From Candidatus Nomurabacteria bacterium (GTDB taxonomy: Bacteria; Patescibacteriota; Minisyncoccia; Phycocordibacterales; UBA1006): a stretch of DNA of 10,384 nucleotides. The notes below the pieces were generated by a model. It made no database searches and was not told the DNA's origin. It saw only the letters and a list, made by a program, of their open reading frames with translations. Of this stretch, positions 1 to 5,797 are shown piece after piece. The stretch lies in contig CALRGS010000015.1 of assembly GCA_943357975.1 (NCBI GenBank), positions 1 through 10,384 of the forward strand, read 5' to 3'. A program made the translations under genes and the position numbers. The stretch's first letter is position 1. Every line of letters starts with the position of its first letter.

Positions 1-908
1 TCTCCAGCCTGTAATGCATCAATCATCTTATCAATATTTCCGTTCATAAATCCTGGAATGTTAGACCAAGACTGTTTAATACGGTGATCAGTAATACGGT
101 CTTGAGGATAGTTATAGGTTCGAATCTTTTCAGATCGATCACCTGAACCAATTTGGTTTTTACGAGTATCGGCGTGTTTTTTTGCCTCCTCCTCATCATG
201 TATTTGCTGCAATTTAGACTTCAATAATGCCATAACACGTTCTCGGTTTGCTAACTGGGATCGTTCTACGGTTGATCGGAATGAAATATTGGTTGGTTTG
301 TGAATAACACGCACCGCGGTTTCTACTTTGTTTACGTTTTGTCCTCCAGCTCCACCTGCTCGTGAGGTTTCAAATTCAAGGTCTGCGGGATTGATTTCTA
401 CGGTAAATTTCTGACGCACAGGCATTACAGCAACGGTTGCCGTCGAGGTGTGAATACGCCCCTGTTTTTCAGTTGCAGGAATACGTTGTACGCGATGTAC
501 TCCGGTTTCCCATTGCAATAACTTGAAACAGTCCTTCCCTTTGATTTCTAGCGTAAGGTCATCAATCTTCTTACAAGACCAAGTTTTTTTAGTAGCAAAA
601 CGCTCGTACATTTCTGTGAGGTTTTCTGCAAAGAGTCCCCCTTCTTCACCCCCTGCTCCGGCTCGCATTTCAATAACGACTTCGTTAGGAAATTCTTCCT
701 CCTCTTTTTCTTTATCCAGAACCTCCTGAATCTGTACAGTTAAATTTTTAATTTGTTCAGCAATACTTTTCAAGTCGTCCGCTGCCATATCGGCCATGTC
801 TGGATCTGTAGCAAGCGCCTTGGTTTCAGCTTCTTGGGCATACAAACGCTCCAGCTCGAGGGCTAGATAGTGGGTTCGTGGATTCTTTTTGAGTTCATCG
901 ATGTTCAT
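1..908 (-). CDS. prfA: Peptide chain release factor 1 (RF1), 3' end cut by window edge
   Basis: RF1 recognises UAA and UAG in the ribosomal A site and triggers hydrolysis of peptidyl-tRNA. The frame is open for 302 codons from ATG 908 to the edge. Visible landmarks are the RAGAGGEE segment, HRVQRIPATEKQGRIHTS with the PAT codon-recognition tripeptide at residues 144-146 (RF2 would have SPF), and AGGAGGQNVNK with the catalytic GGQ at 188-190. In E. coli RF1 the same motifs lie near 188 and 233, so about 45 residues are missing from the N-terminal domain 1. Spacing between the two motifs is normal. The start cannot move upstream, because an in-frame TAA (918-920) lies four codons before the ATG. 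rpmE lies immediately upstream, a common pairing. RF1 identity is secure; the missing C-terminal part lies outside the window. Confidence 0.96.
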   Translation of the reverse strand, partial: MNIDELKKNPRTHYLALELERLYAQEAETKALATDPDMADMAADDLKSIAEQIKNLTVQIQEVLDKEKEEEEFPNEVVIEMRAGAGGEEGGLFAENLTEMYERFATKKTWSCKKIDDLTLEIKGKDCFKLLQWETGVHRVQRIPATEKQGRIHTSTATVAVMPVRQKFTVEINPADLEFETSRAGGAGGQNVNKVETAVRVIHKPTNISFRSTVERSQLANRERVMALLKSKLQQIHDEEEAKKHADTRKNQIGSGDRSEKIRTYNYPQDRITDHRIKQSWSNIPGFMNGNIDKMIDALQAG

Positions 909-914
909 AAAATA

Positions 915-923
915 AGTTTACCA
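915..923 (-). promoter_or_regulatory. Candidate extended -10 of prfA
   Basis: Read on the minus strand, TGG followed by TAAACT (4 of 6 matches to TATAAT) ends six bases before ATG 908. No clear -35 is seen, since that region is occupied by the rpmE terminator hairpin. If used, the transcript would begin at or within a base or two of the ATG. No Shine-Dalgarno sequence is present. Confidence 0.4.
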
Positions 924-926
924 TAA

Positions 927-960
927 AAAAATCGCCAACTTTAAAAGGAGGGCGATTTTT
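927..960 (-). terminator. Hairpin terminator between rpmE and prfA
   Basis: AAAAATCGCC (927-936) pairs perfectly with GGCGATTTTT (951-960) around a 14-base loop. On the minus strand the stem is followed by a run of seven T. It lies 6 bases after the rpmE stop and only 18 bases before the prfA start, so prfA must be served by read-through or by a promoter packed against this hairpin. Confidence 0.8.
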
Positions 961-965
961 CGTAG

Positions 966-1184
966 CTATTTCTTCGCAGCGGTCTTCTTTGCAACACGAG
1001 CCTTGAATTTTTCTGCTCGTCCAGCAACGTCCAATTGCTTGTCCTGTCCTGTGTAGAATGGGTGGCAATTACTGCAGATTTCTACGTTGAATGATTCTAC
1101 ATTTGATCCAACTTCAAACTTGGCACCGCATGCGCAGGTAACCTTGGTATCGTTGAAATAGGTTGGGTGAATATCGGTTTTCAT
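966..1184 (-). CDS. rpmE: 50S ribosomal protein bL31, zinc-binding type
   Basis: bL31 bridges the large and small ribosomal subunits near the central protuberance. The 72-residue product begins MKTDIHPTYF, the family's usual N-terminus, and contains CAC (C17, C19) and CSNC (C37, C40), the four cysteines expected of the zinc-containing form, followed by HPFYTGQ. The C-terminus is a short Lys/Ala-rich tail. The frame stays open upstream to 1253, but those extra 23 codons match nothing in bL31 and overlap a good promoter, so ATG 1184 is chosen. There is no Shine-Dalgarno sequence before it. The gene is divergent from the orphan at 1282 and followed by its own terminator and then prfA. Confidence 0.96.
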   Translation of the reverse strand: MKTDIHPTYFNDTKVTCACGAKFEVGSNVESFNVEICSNCHPFYTGQDKQLDVAGRAEKFKARVAKKTAAKK

Positions 1185-1193
1185 AGTGTTGTT

Positions 1194-1222
1194 ATAGTAG
1201 CATAAATTAAAAATCTTCGCAA
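1194..1222 (-). promoter_or_regulatory. Promoter of rpmE
   Basis: On the minus strand, TTGCGA (1217-1222), a 17-base spacer ending in TGC (an extended -10), and TACTAT (1194-1199). The -10 ends nine bases before ATG 1184, so the mRNA should be leaderless or carry a leader of only a few bases. Confidence 0.6.
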
Positions 1223-1239
1223 GAAGTGTCGTGGGTCTG

Positions 1240-1268
1240 TTTACAGGGGTCATTATTTAAGGTATATT
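1240..1268 (+). promoter_or_regulatory. Promoter of the 140-codon orphan
   Basis: TTTACA (1240-1245), a 17-base spacer, and TATATT (1263-1268), each matching five of six consensus bases. Thirteen bases separate the -10 from ATG 1282, leaving a leader of about six bases. It is divergent from the rpmE promoter; the two -35 boxes are only 17 bases apart. Confidence 0.65.
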
Positions 1269-1281
1269 CGTTAAAAAGCAC

Positions 1282-1704
1282 ATGAAAACAACAAAAATTC
1301 AATACCCTCGCCACCCTTTAAGCCAAGAAGGTGTTACCTACTTTATAGACCATCTTTTATTACTTACACTACTTTCCCAAGAAGAACCACCTTTATATCC
1401 AGATATAAAAGATTGGCTACGTAGAAAAGCCGGAGAATATCAAGCAACAAAAGAAGAAACAATTCGCGCGTTCAAGATATTAAAAGGAAGCAGTTCATTT
1501 GATTTACAGGTTCATTGGGAGGTGATTAAGTCACTCCGCGTTCCTTATAATTTACATCAACGGGAAATGTGGGTTGATTTTGTTAATAAAAACAGGATTA
1601 ATGCATTGGCTATACGCAGAGATTTTGATCACCGAGCAACAAGACCTGTTCTGTATCATCACCCCTATTCGACCCTAAAAGATAAAAAGGATGAATCTCT
1701 CTAA
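1282..1704 (+). CDS. Hypothetical protein, 140 residues, orphan
   Basis: I do not recognise this protein. It starts MKTTKIQYPRHPLSQEG, has a short hydrophobic stretch near residues 20-32 (FIDHLLLLTLLS) that is too short and flanked too closely by charges to be a convincing membrane span, and then alternates charged and aromatic residues. Its C-terminal third is basic and histidine-rich (RRDFDHRATRPVLYHHPY). There is no signal peptide, and it is probably a soluble, largely helical cytoplasmic protein. That it is a real gene is supported by a strong promoter at the right distance and a terminator 18 bases after the stop. It stands alone on the plus strand, divergent from rpmE and convergent with the transglycosylase gene. 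Function unknown. Confidence 0.8.
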   Translation: MKTTKIQYPRHPLSQEGVTYFIDHLLLLTLLSQEEPPLYPDIKDWLRRKAGEYQATKEETIRAFKILKGSSSFDLQVHWEVIKSLRVPYNLHQREMWVDFVNKNRINALAIRRDFDHRATRPVLYHHPYSTLKDKKDESL

Positions 1705-1722
1705 TACGCGGATAATATTTCT

Positions 1723-1755
1723 AAAAAAGACGAACCAGTCAAGGTTCGTCTTTTT
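1723..1755. terminator. Bidirectional hairpin terminator shared by convergent genes
   Basis: GACGAACC (1729-1736) and GGTTCGTC (1743-1750) form a perfect eight-base stem around a six-base loop. It is flanked by six A on the left and five T on the right, so it works in both directions. It ends the plus-strand orphan and overlaps the stop codon (1754-1756) of the minus-strand transglycosylase gene. Confidence 0.88.
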
Positions 1756-3142
1756 AATTCGCGGATTCGATAATATCGATATCCTTCTGGATAGCAAGTT
1801 TAATGTTCATCACGGAGTTTCCATAAAAGGCGTTTTGGACTCCAGGAACATTACATCCTCGCCCTGAATAGTACTTACAAGCCGCGTCTCGCTGTGCTGA
1901 TTTAGTTTGAGCGCCGAGATCCTTCATGTAAATCGCTGTAGCCATAATAGCGTGTTCTGGGTTCCAGGGGTTTGCATGAGGAACCTTGAGTGCTGTTTCG
2001 ATACGGGTCTTTACCCCAAGCCATGTCGAAGGAATAAACTGTGATGGTCCAAGAGCTCCCCCATAATCAGAATATTTCCCGTTCACCTTCCTTGCAGTAA
2101 TAGGGCAAGAGAATTGTTGGATGCGATAATCAAATCCAAGGTCGGCTACAATTTGTAAGAATGGCTGGAGGTCTCGAGTAGGCTTCATAACACTCGGAAT
2201 GATTTCCCCATTAGAAACACGCTTCCCCGTTCCTTCTTTATCAATCAATACACATCCTCCATCATATTTCCCAAAGTTTGATTCTTGCTTCAAAATAGCA
2301 AGGATAAATGAAGTCTCTACCCCGGTTGCTTTGCTTGCTTCCTGGGCATAACGATACGCATCCCCGAATGGAATACCTTGTCCTCCACGGAATTTGAAGA
2401 GTGCTGCAGAAATTTTTGCAGCCTGAGCCTTCTTCTGTGCAAGGAGGTCGGCATATGATTTTTCCTCTGCTTTACTGTTAGCCAAAAGCACATTCTTATC
2501 CGCTTTTTGTGATTCAGTTTTCTTCTTATCAGCCTCGATCTGATTTTTAAGATTAGCTTGTTCAAGTTTCCTTTGTTCTAGGGCAGCCTTTTCCTCGGTC
2601 GTGGTAGTACGAACGCCGGTAATAATGTTTACTGAGTTCTGGATGGCCTTATTAATTGTTTGAAAGTTATCAACATCAATAAAAAATTCAGAGATGCGTT
2701 GATTGGCAAGGAGCATTTCAGTAAGGGTAGTATTATCTATTTCATTTTTCTTCCGCAAAATTTGGGCCAAGGAGTCTCGCTCGCGTTCGAGTTTTTCAGA
2801 AAGAGTCTCAATCTTACTCTGTTTTTGGTTAATCTGAGTTCCTAATTGTTTAATAATCTGATTTTTAATAGTAATTTGTTGAGCAGCTTTCTTGATCAAG
2901 GAGTCGAGGAGGGCTACGTCTGATGCGATGGTAGAAGATTTTGCCTTCTGGGTAGCAAGTTGCCGTTCCGTTTCTTTACTTTCAGCATCACAAATAGCAA
3001 GGAGTTTTCTGAGGTCATCATCAGATCGCTGTATGGTAAGGTCAAATGAGAGACAGGTAGCTGCTGCAGATACTACAAAACTCTTGCCGAGCAAGAAAGT
3101 ACTCATAATGAGTAAGCATAATAAAAGGACGTGCTTGCGCAT
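1754..3142 (-). CDS. Secreted lytic transglycosylase with long N-terminal coiled coil
   Basis: Probably cleaves the glycan strands of peptidoglycan outside the membrane. Residues 1-27 form a signal peptide (MRKH, hydrophobic core, cleavage near SAA-A). Residues about 40-130 and 180-245 are charged, Gln/Lys/Glu-rich coiled coils resembling those of CwlO/PcsB-type hydrolases and hydrolase regulators. The C-terminal third is an SLT/MltB-like domain: ILKQESNFGKYDG carries the likely catalytic glutamate E287, and GALGPSQFIPSTW (362-374) is the family's substrate-groove motif. About 60 residues separate the two. Cysteines fall into local pairs (30/51, 297/346, 422/430), suggesting disulfides in an exported protein. 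No lipobox. The start lies 22 bases after the rplY stop with no terminator between, so co-transcription with rplY is possible, but a perfect TATAAT sits nine bases before the ATG. The exact subfamily is uncertain. Confidence 0.88.
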   Translation of the reverse strand: MRKHVLLLCLLIMSTFLLGKSFVVSAAATCLSFDLTIQRSDDDLRKLLAICDAESKETERQLATQKAKSSTIASDVALLDSLIKKAAQQITIKNQIIKQLGTQINQKQSKIETLSEKLERERDSLAQILRKKNEIDNTTLTEMLLANQRISEFFIDVDNFQTINKAIQNSVNIITGVRTTTTEEKAALEQRKLEQANLKNQIEADKKKTESQKADKNVLLANSKAEEKSYADLLAQKKAQAAKISAALFKFRGGQGIPFGDAYRYAQEASKATGVETSFILAILKQESNFGKYDGGCVLIDKEGTGKRVSNGEIIPSVMKPTRDLQPFLQIVADLGFDYRIQQFSCPITARKVNGKYSDYGGALGPSQFIPSTWLGVKTRIETALKVPHANPWNPEHAIMATAIYMKDLGAQTKSAQRDAACKYYSGRGCNVPGVQNAFYGNSVMNIKLAIQKDIDIIESAN

Positions 3143-3151
3143 AGTCCTTTT

Positions 3152-3181
3152 ATTATATCATATATTATTTTGATTCTTCAA
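3152..3181 (-). promoter_or_regulatory. Promoter of the lytic transglycosylase gene
   Basis: On the minus strand, TTGAAG (3176-3181), an 18-base spacer, and a perfect TATAAT (3152-3157) ending nine bases before ATG 3142. The -35 and part of the spacer lie inside the last codons of rplY. An AAGGA element ends two bases before the ATG, which is too close for a normal Shine-Dalgarno sequence. Confidence 0.6.
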
Positions 3182-3818
3182 CGTCTGCATCAGCATCCTC
3201 CTTCTTTCCCTTCTTTTCTACTTCAATAGAATCAAAGTCGATAGCAGTAGGAGCTCCTTCTACTTCGTCAGCGATTACTGAGATAAGGGCAACAACGTCT
3301 GCATCCTCATGTCCCTTGATTTCAACTCCCTTTGGAAGAGCGATATCCTTAACATGAATCTGTGAGTGGGTATCTACCAATCCATCGATATTCACAATCA
3401 ATGTCTTTGGAAGATTTGCTGGAAGGGCTTCAACTTCAATTTCATGAAGTGCTTTCTCAAGGATTCCGAGACCTGCCTTAACAGCTGGAGATGTTCCTAC
3501 GAATTCAAGTTCTACCTTAACAGTAACCTTCTTGTTCTTGTCGAGTGAAAGGAAGTCTGCGTGGATAACGATGTCCGTTCGGGGATCAATTTGGAAATCG
3601 TTGATGATGACATCATGGTCCTCACCTGCTCCGGTGATCGTTACCGCAGTTGATGATCCTGCTGCGATCCAGGCCTTCTTGAAGGCTTCGCGTTCAACAG
3701 TTACAGAAATAGGTGTTTTAATACCTGATCCGTAAATAACCGCAGGGATTTTACCTGAGGCACGGAGGGTAGATACTTTCTCGTCAGCGGTTCGATTGGT
3801 TGCTTGAAGTGTTGTCAT
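3165..3818 (-). CDS. rplY: 50S ribosomal protein bL25, long TL5/Ctc-type form
   Basis: bL25 binds 5S rRNA in the central protuberance of the large subunit. The 217-residue product has the N-terminal 5S-binding domain (residues 1 to about 92), with the typical LRASGKIPAVIYGSG segment at 18-32 and DFQIDPRTD and HADFLSL further on. A beta-rich C-terminal domain of the TL5/Ctc type follows (about 98-187, including VEALPANLPKTLIVNIDGL and PKGVEI). The end is a charged, probably disordered tail rich in Lys, Glu and Asp (about 198-217). ATG 3818 matches the family N-terminus. No Shine-Dalgarno sequence; a promoter lies nine bases upstream. There is no terminator before the transglycosylase gene 22 bases downstream. 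Confidence 0.95.
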   Translation of the reverse strand: MTTLQATNRTADEKVSTLRASGKIPAVIYGSGIKTPISVTVEREAFKKAWIAAGSSTAVTITGAGEDHDVIINDFQIDPRTDIVIHADFLSLDKNKKVTVKVELEFVGTSPAVKAGLGILEKALHEIEVEALPANLPKTLIVNIDGLVDTHSQIHVKDIALPKGVEIKGHEDADVVALISVIADEVEGAPTAIDFDSIEVEKKGKKEDADADVEESK

Positions 3819-3827
3819 AGTGGTTCT

Positions 3828-3855
3828 ACTATACAGATTTTAAGAATTTTTGCAA
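3828..3855 (-). promoter_or_regulatory. Promoter of rplY
   Basis: On the minus strand, TTGCAA (3850-3855), a 16-base spacer, and TATAGT (3828-3833) ending nine bases before ATG 3818. The -35 follows the T-tract of the preceding terminator by two bases. The bases just before the ATG, CACT, are identical to those of rpmE. Confidence 0.6.
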
Positions 3856-3857
3856 GT

Positions 3858-3896
3858 TAAAAAAGGACTACCTGCTATAAAGCTCGATAGTCCTTT
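3858..3896 (-). terminator. Hairpin terminator of the 126-codon orphan
   Basis: AAAGGACTA (3862-3870) pairs perfectly with TAGTCCTTT (3888-3896) around a 17-base loop. On the minus strand the stem runs into a tract of T and then straight into the rplY -35 box. Confidence 0.8.
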
Positions 3897-3910
3897 CCTT
3901 GGCGTCCTAA

Positions 3911-4291
3911 TTAGCGTTCGTGGTTTACTTCATTGGGTTCTTGTGGACTTACCGTGATAGACGTTGCTCTGAAGAAGAAGTCTTCAATGAGCTCACGGTC
4001 TGATTTTGGTTGAGGCTCAGCAAATGTAGTTTTGCTGGTCTTTTTTGGGGGATGAAAATCGTTTTGCATAATACCATTGACATAATGGAACACCTTTGTT
4101 TTACTGTCGGTTTTTTCAATTTCAATTTTAGTGGTAGATCTGCTATTAAAAGCGTCCACTCCTTCAACAAAACAAGAAATACCTTCCTTGTATGTTGTGA
4201 GGTTGAATTTTTCAAAATGAATCCGATCAATAAATTCCTGAATAATTAGGGAGTCTTCAGGACTGTCTGAATTTTGAGGCCGCACTGCCAT
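3911..4291 (-). CDS. Hypothetical protein, 126 residues, orphan
   Basis: Not recognised. The product starts MAVRPQNSDSPEDSL, has a helical segment (LIIQEFIDRIHFEKF), and then alternates short strand-like stretches with polar turns (KEGISCFVEGVDAF, TTKIEIEKTD, TKVFHYVNG). A Lys/Pro/Thr linker follows, then a short helix (RELIEDFFFRATS) and a polar tail. No signal peptide or membrane segment; probably a small cytoplasmic protein. The frame continues upstream to a TTG at 4366, but that extension covers a promoter with TTGCAA and TATTGT boxes, so ATG 4291 is preferred. There is no Shine-Dalgarno sequence. It is followed by a terminator and carries a promoter almost identical to that of the next gene upstream (start 4787). 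Confidence 0.75.
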   Translation of the reverse strand: MAVRPQNSDSPEDSLIIQEFIDRIHFEKFNLTTYKEGISCFVEGVDAFNSRSTTKIEIEKTDSKTKVFHYVNGIMQNDFHPPKKTSKTTFAEPQPKSDRELIEDFFFRATSITVSPQEPNEVNHER

Positions 4292-4302
4292 ACTTGTTTG
4301 GG

Positions 4303-4308
4303 ATTTTA
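4303..4308 (-). promoter_or_regulatory. Alternative near-start -10 of the 126-codon orphan
   Basis: TAAAAT on the minus strand (five of six matches) ends eleven bases before ATG 4291. No convincing -35 accompanies it. It fits the window-wide habit of a -10 close to the start but is weaker evidence than the complete promoter at 4339-4366. Confidence 0.25.
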
Positions 4309-4338
4309 AGTTGGGGGTTAAAAATAAGTTTCTGTAGT

Positions 4339-4366
4339 ACAATACCACACTTTCCATTTTTTGCAA
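4339..4366 (-). promoter_or_regulatory. Promoter of the 126-codon orphan
   Basis: On the minus strand, TTGCAA (4361-4366), a 16-base spacer ending in TGG (extended -10), and TATTGT (4339-4344). Transcription would start near 4332, giving a leader of about 40 bases without a Shine-Dalgarno sequence. The boxes and flanks repeat those at 4814-4842. Confidence 0.55.
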
Positions 4367-4367
4367 A

Positions 4368-4398
4368 TAAAAAAGCCCCCCAATTGCTCGAGGGGCTT
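4368..4398 (-). terminator. Hairpin terminator of the 107-codon orphan
   Basis: AAGCCCC (4373-4379) pairs with GGGGCTT (4392-4398) around a 12-base loop. On the minus strand a T-tract follows and leads directly into the TTGCAA box at 4361-4366. It lies 65 bases beyond the stop of the gene at 4464. Confidence 0.78.
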
Positions 4399-4463
4399 CT
4401 GACTGTCGCGGCCTTTGTATCGCTTATCGAAAAGCACTTGAGGGGCTGGTACAAGTCAAACTT

Positions 4464-4787
4464 TTAATTGACTGGGATTTGGTGGCCATAGATAGCCAAT
4501 TCTCCCTTGAGCCAAGCAAGAGCGACTGATGGTTCTATTGGGTTATCATCATCATCTGACCCAATACAAAATGCAATAAACCTACCATCCTCTTCCCAAA
4601 TAGCGAGTCCGATATGACATTTGTCCCCACCGGTAGATTTCCACTTAATTTCGCAGGTTGTAGATTTTCTTGCGAGGTCAAAATCAGGAATTTTTTTGTA
4701 GGGTTTTAATATTGCGGTGAGCTGAGCATTTAGTTCGGTGATTTCCTTGGTTAGTGATTCCTCTGAGTTAGTGCTAGTTTTTGCCAT
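4464..4787 (-). CDS. Hypothetical protein, 107 residues, orphan
   Basis: Not recognised. The product begins with a polar, Ser/Thr/Glu-rich stretch (MAKTSTNSEESLTKE), followed by a helix (residues about 12-30), and then a compact-looking alpha/beta part: TTCEIKWKSTGGDKCHIGLAIWEEDGR reads as a strand-turn-strand unit, FIAFCIGSDDDDNPIEP contains an acidic DDDD loop, and SVALAWLKGELAIYG looks like a terminal helix. There is no signal peptide or membrane segment. The acidic loop could bind a metal, but nothing proves it. ATG 4787 is the only sensible start. It has its own promoter with a palindrome in the spacer and its own terminator, so it is probably a single-gene unit. Sequence similarity to the adjacent 126-residue orphan is not evident. 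Confidence 0.75.
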   Translation of the reverse strand: MAKTSTNSEESLTKEITELNAQLTAILKPYKKIPDFDLARKSTTCEIKWKSTGGDKCHIGLAIWEEDGRFIAFCIGSDDDDNPIEPSVALAWLKGELAIYGHQIPVN

Positions 4788-4813
4788 AGGTATTATTTTT
4801 TTAGTTCAAACAA

Positions 4814-4842
4814 AAAATACCACAGATGTGGTACCTTTGCAA
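4814..4842 (-). promoter_or_regulatory. Promoter of the 107-codon orphan
   Basis: On the minus strand, TTGCAA (4837-4842), a 17-base spacer ending in TGG (extended -10), and TATTTT (4814-4819). The leader would be about 20 bases, AT-rich, with no Shine-Dalgarno sequence. Confidence 0.5.
4818..4833. repeat. Palindrome between the -35 and -10 boxes, candidate operator
   Basis: TACCACA (4818-4824) and TGTGGTA (4827-4833) form a perfect seven-base inverted repeat with a two-base centre. It fills most of the spacer of the promoter at 4814-4842, a position where a bound repressor would block RNA polymerase. A single copy of the half-site, within AATACCACA, occurs at 4341-4349 in the sister promoter. 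Confidence 0.45.
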
Positions 4843-4844
4843 AT

Positions 4845-4874
4845 AAAAAGCCATCTCATACTAGAGATGGCTTT
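4845..4874 (-). terminator. Hairpin terminator of the EamA transporter gene
   Basis: AAAGCCATCTC (4847-4857) pairs perfectly with GAGATGGCTTT (4864-4874) around a six-base loop. On the minus strand a T-tract follows, and the next promoter's TTGCAA begins within a few bases. Confidence 0.88.
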
Positions 4875-4894
4875 AGAAAATTTGATGGATAACA

Positions 4895-5755
4895 TCACCC
4901 AATTTTTATCAAGACAACCCCGGCAATAGTGAGCAAAATTAGGGCGACTTTATGAAGATTGAGTTTTTCTTTGAAGAAGAAATAAGCAAATATTGCAGAA
5001 ATAAAAGTATACGCAGGATGAATTGCATATACCCCAGATAGTGGTCCCGTTTTCAATGCTTGAAATATTGCCCAGCCTCCGATAATTGAGAAACTACTGA
5101 TGAGGAGTGCCCCCTTCCAGTACGTTTCAATTTGTAAGATCGCTTTGAAGTTTTTTCTTTCAAACCAAGCTGCAATCAAAAGCGCAAAAAATGCTGCCCC
5201 AATATATTGCCACACCATGAAATGCCCAGCGGTGTCGTGTACTGATCCAAGTTTCTGGAAATACTTCGAAACGGTTGATGAGGTAATAATTCCAATGGAA
5301 AGTAATACTGTTTTCTTATCCAGCGGAAAGGAACCTCCTTTTCGACTGAAAAGATACACTGACAAAATAATTGCGAGGATGCCTACCGTTTGAATAATTG
5401 ATACATGCTCTGAAAGGAAAATAAGTCCAATGAAAATAGTAGCAAGACTTCCCAAGGATGATGTCACAGGAAATACTGCGCCAGCCTCCTTGTTCTGTAA
5501 CAAGATTTTCATCAGAACCATATTTACAGCAAAGCATGCACCCCACGCAATCGCGTACCAGGAAATCGTAGAGAAATTACTGAAAGATGTTGGTGTTGTG
5601 AATACAAGAATTATTGAAACAATGATTGCTGATAAAACATTGGTCCAGAAAGTTGAGAAAAATGAACTATAGTTCTTGAACGAAGGCATTTTCCAAAACG
5701 CCATACCGATTCCAAGAAATACTGTTGCCGTGATTGAATAAGGGAGCCAGGTCAT
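4895..5755 (-). CDS. EamA-type (DMT superfamily) membrane transporter
   Basis: An inner-membrane protein of the drug/metabolite transporter superfamily. The 286 residues hold about ten hydrophobic segments arranged as two EamA repeats. The first ends near residue 136 with the typical GLIFLSEHVSIIQTVGILAIILSVYLFSR pattern, read in two parts. The second ends IFAYFFFKEKLNLHKVALILLTIAGVVLI, the classic last helix pair of the family with a conserved E in the KEKL turn. Length is normal (about 280-300). The substrate cannot be read from sequence; relatives export or import amino acids, nucleotides, sugars or drugs. ATG 5755 gives a complete first helix. There is no Shine-Dalgarno sequence. It lies 74 bases after pheS without a clear terminator between them, but has its own promoter. 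Confidence 0.88.
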   Translation of the reverse strand: MTWLPYSITATVFLGIGMAFWKMPSFKNYSSFFSTFWTNVLSAIIVSIILVFTTPTSFSNFSTISWYAIAWGACFAVNMVLMKILLQNKEAGAVFPVTSSLGSLATIFIGLIFLSEHVSIIQTVGILAIILSVYLFSRKGGSFPLDKKTVLLSIGIITSSTVSKYFQKLGSVHDTAGHFMVWQYIGAAFFALLIAAWFERKNFKAILQIETYWKGALLISSFSIIGGWAIFQALKTGPLSGVYAIHPAYTFISAIFAYFFFKEKLNLHKVALILLTIAGVVLIKIG

Positions 5756-5797
5756 AATGGGTTTGATTTAGTTAATTAAGAAATTTTTTCTATACTT

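Noticed and set aside
1185..1253. N-terminal extension of bL31 to 95 residues
   Set aside because: The extra residues are unlike bL31 and the segment contains the rpmE promoter; ATG 1184 begins the canonical MKTDIHP.
3143..3151. AAGGA as a Shine-Dalgarno sequence for the transglycosylase gene
   Set aside because: It ends two bases before the ATG, too close for normal ribosome binding, and would fall at the very 5' end of the expected transcript.
4292..4366. N-terminal extension of the 126-codon orphan to a TTG at 4366
   Set aside because: The TTG is itself part of the TTGCAA -35 box, and the -10 lies within the extension; the transcript would not include it.
4257..4454. Minus-strand frame of 65 codons
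   Set aside because: It reads through a terminator and promoter and overlaps the orphan gene in another frame; no coding character.
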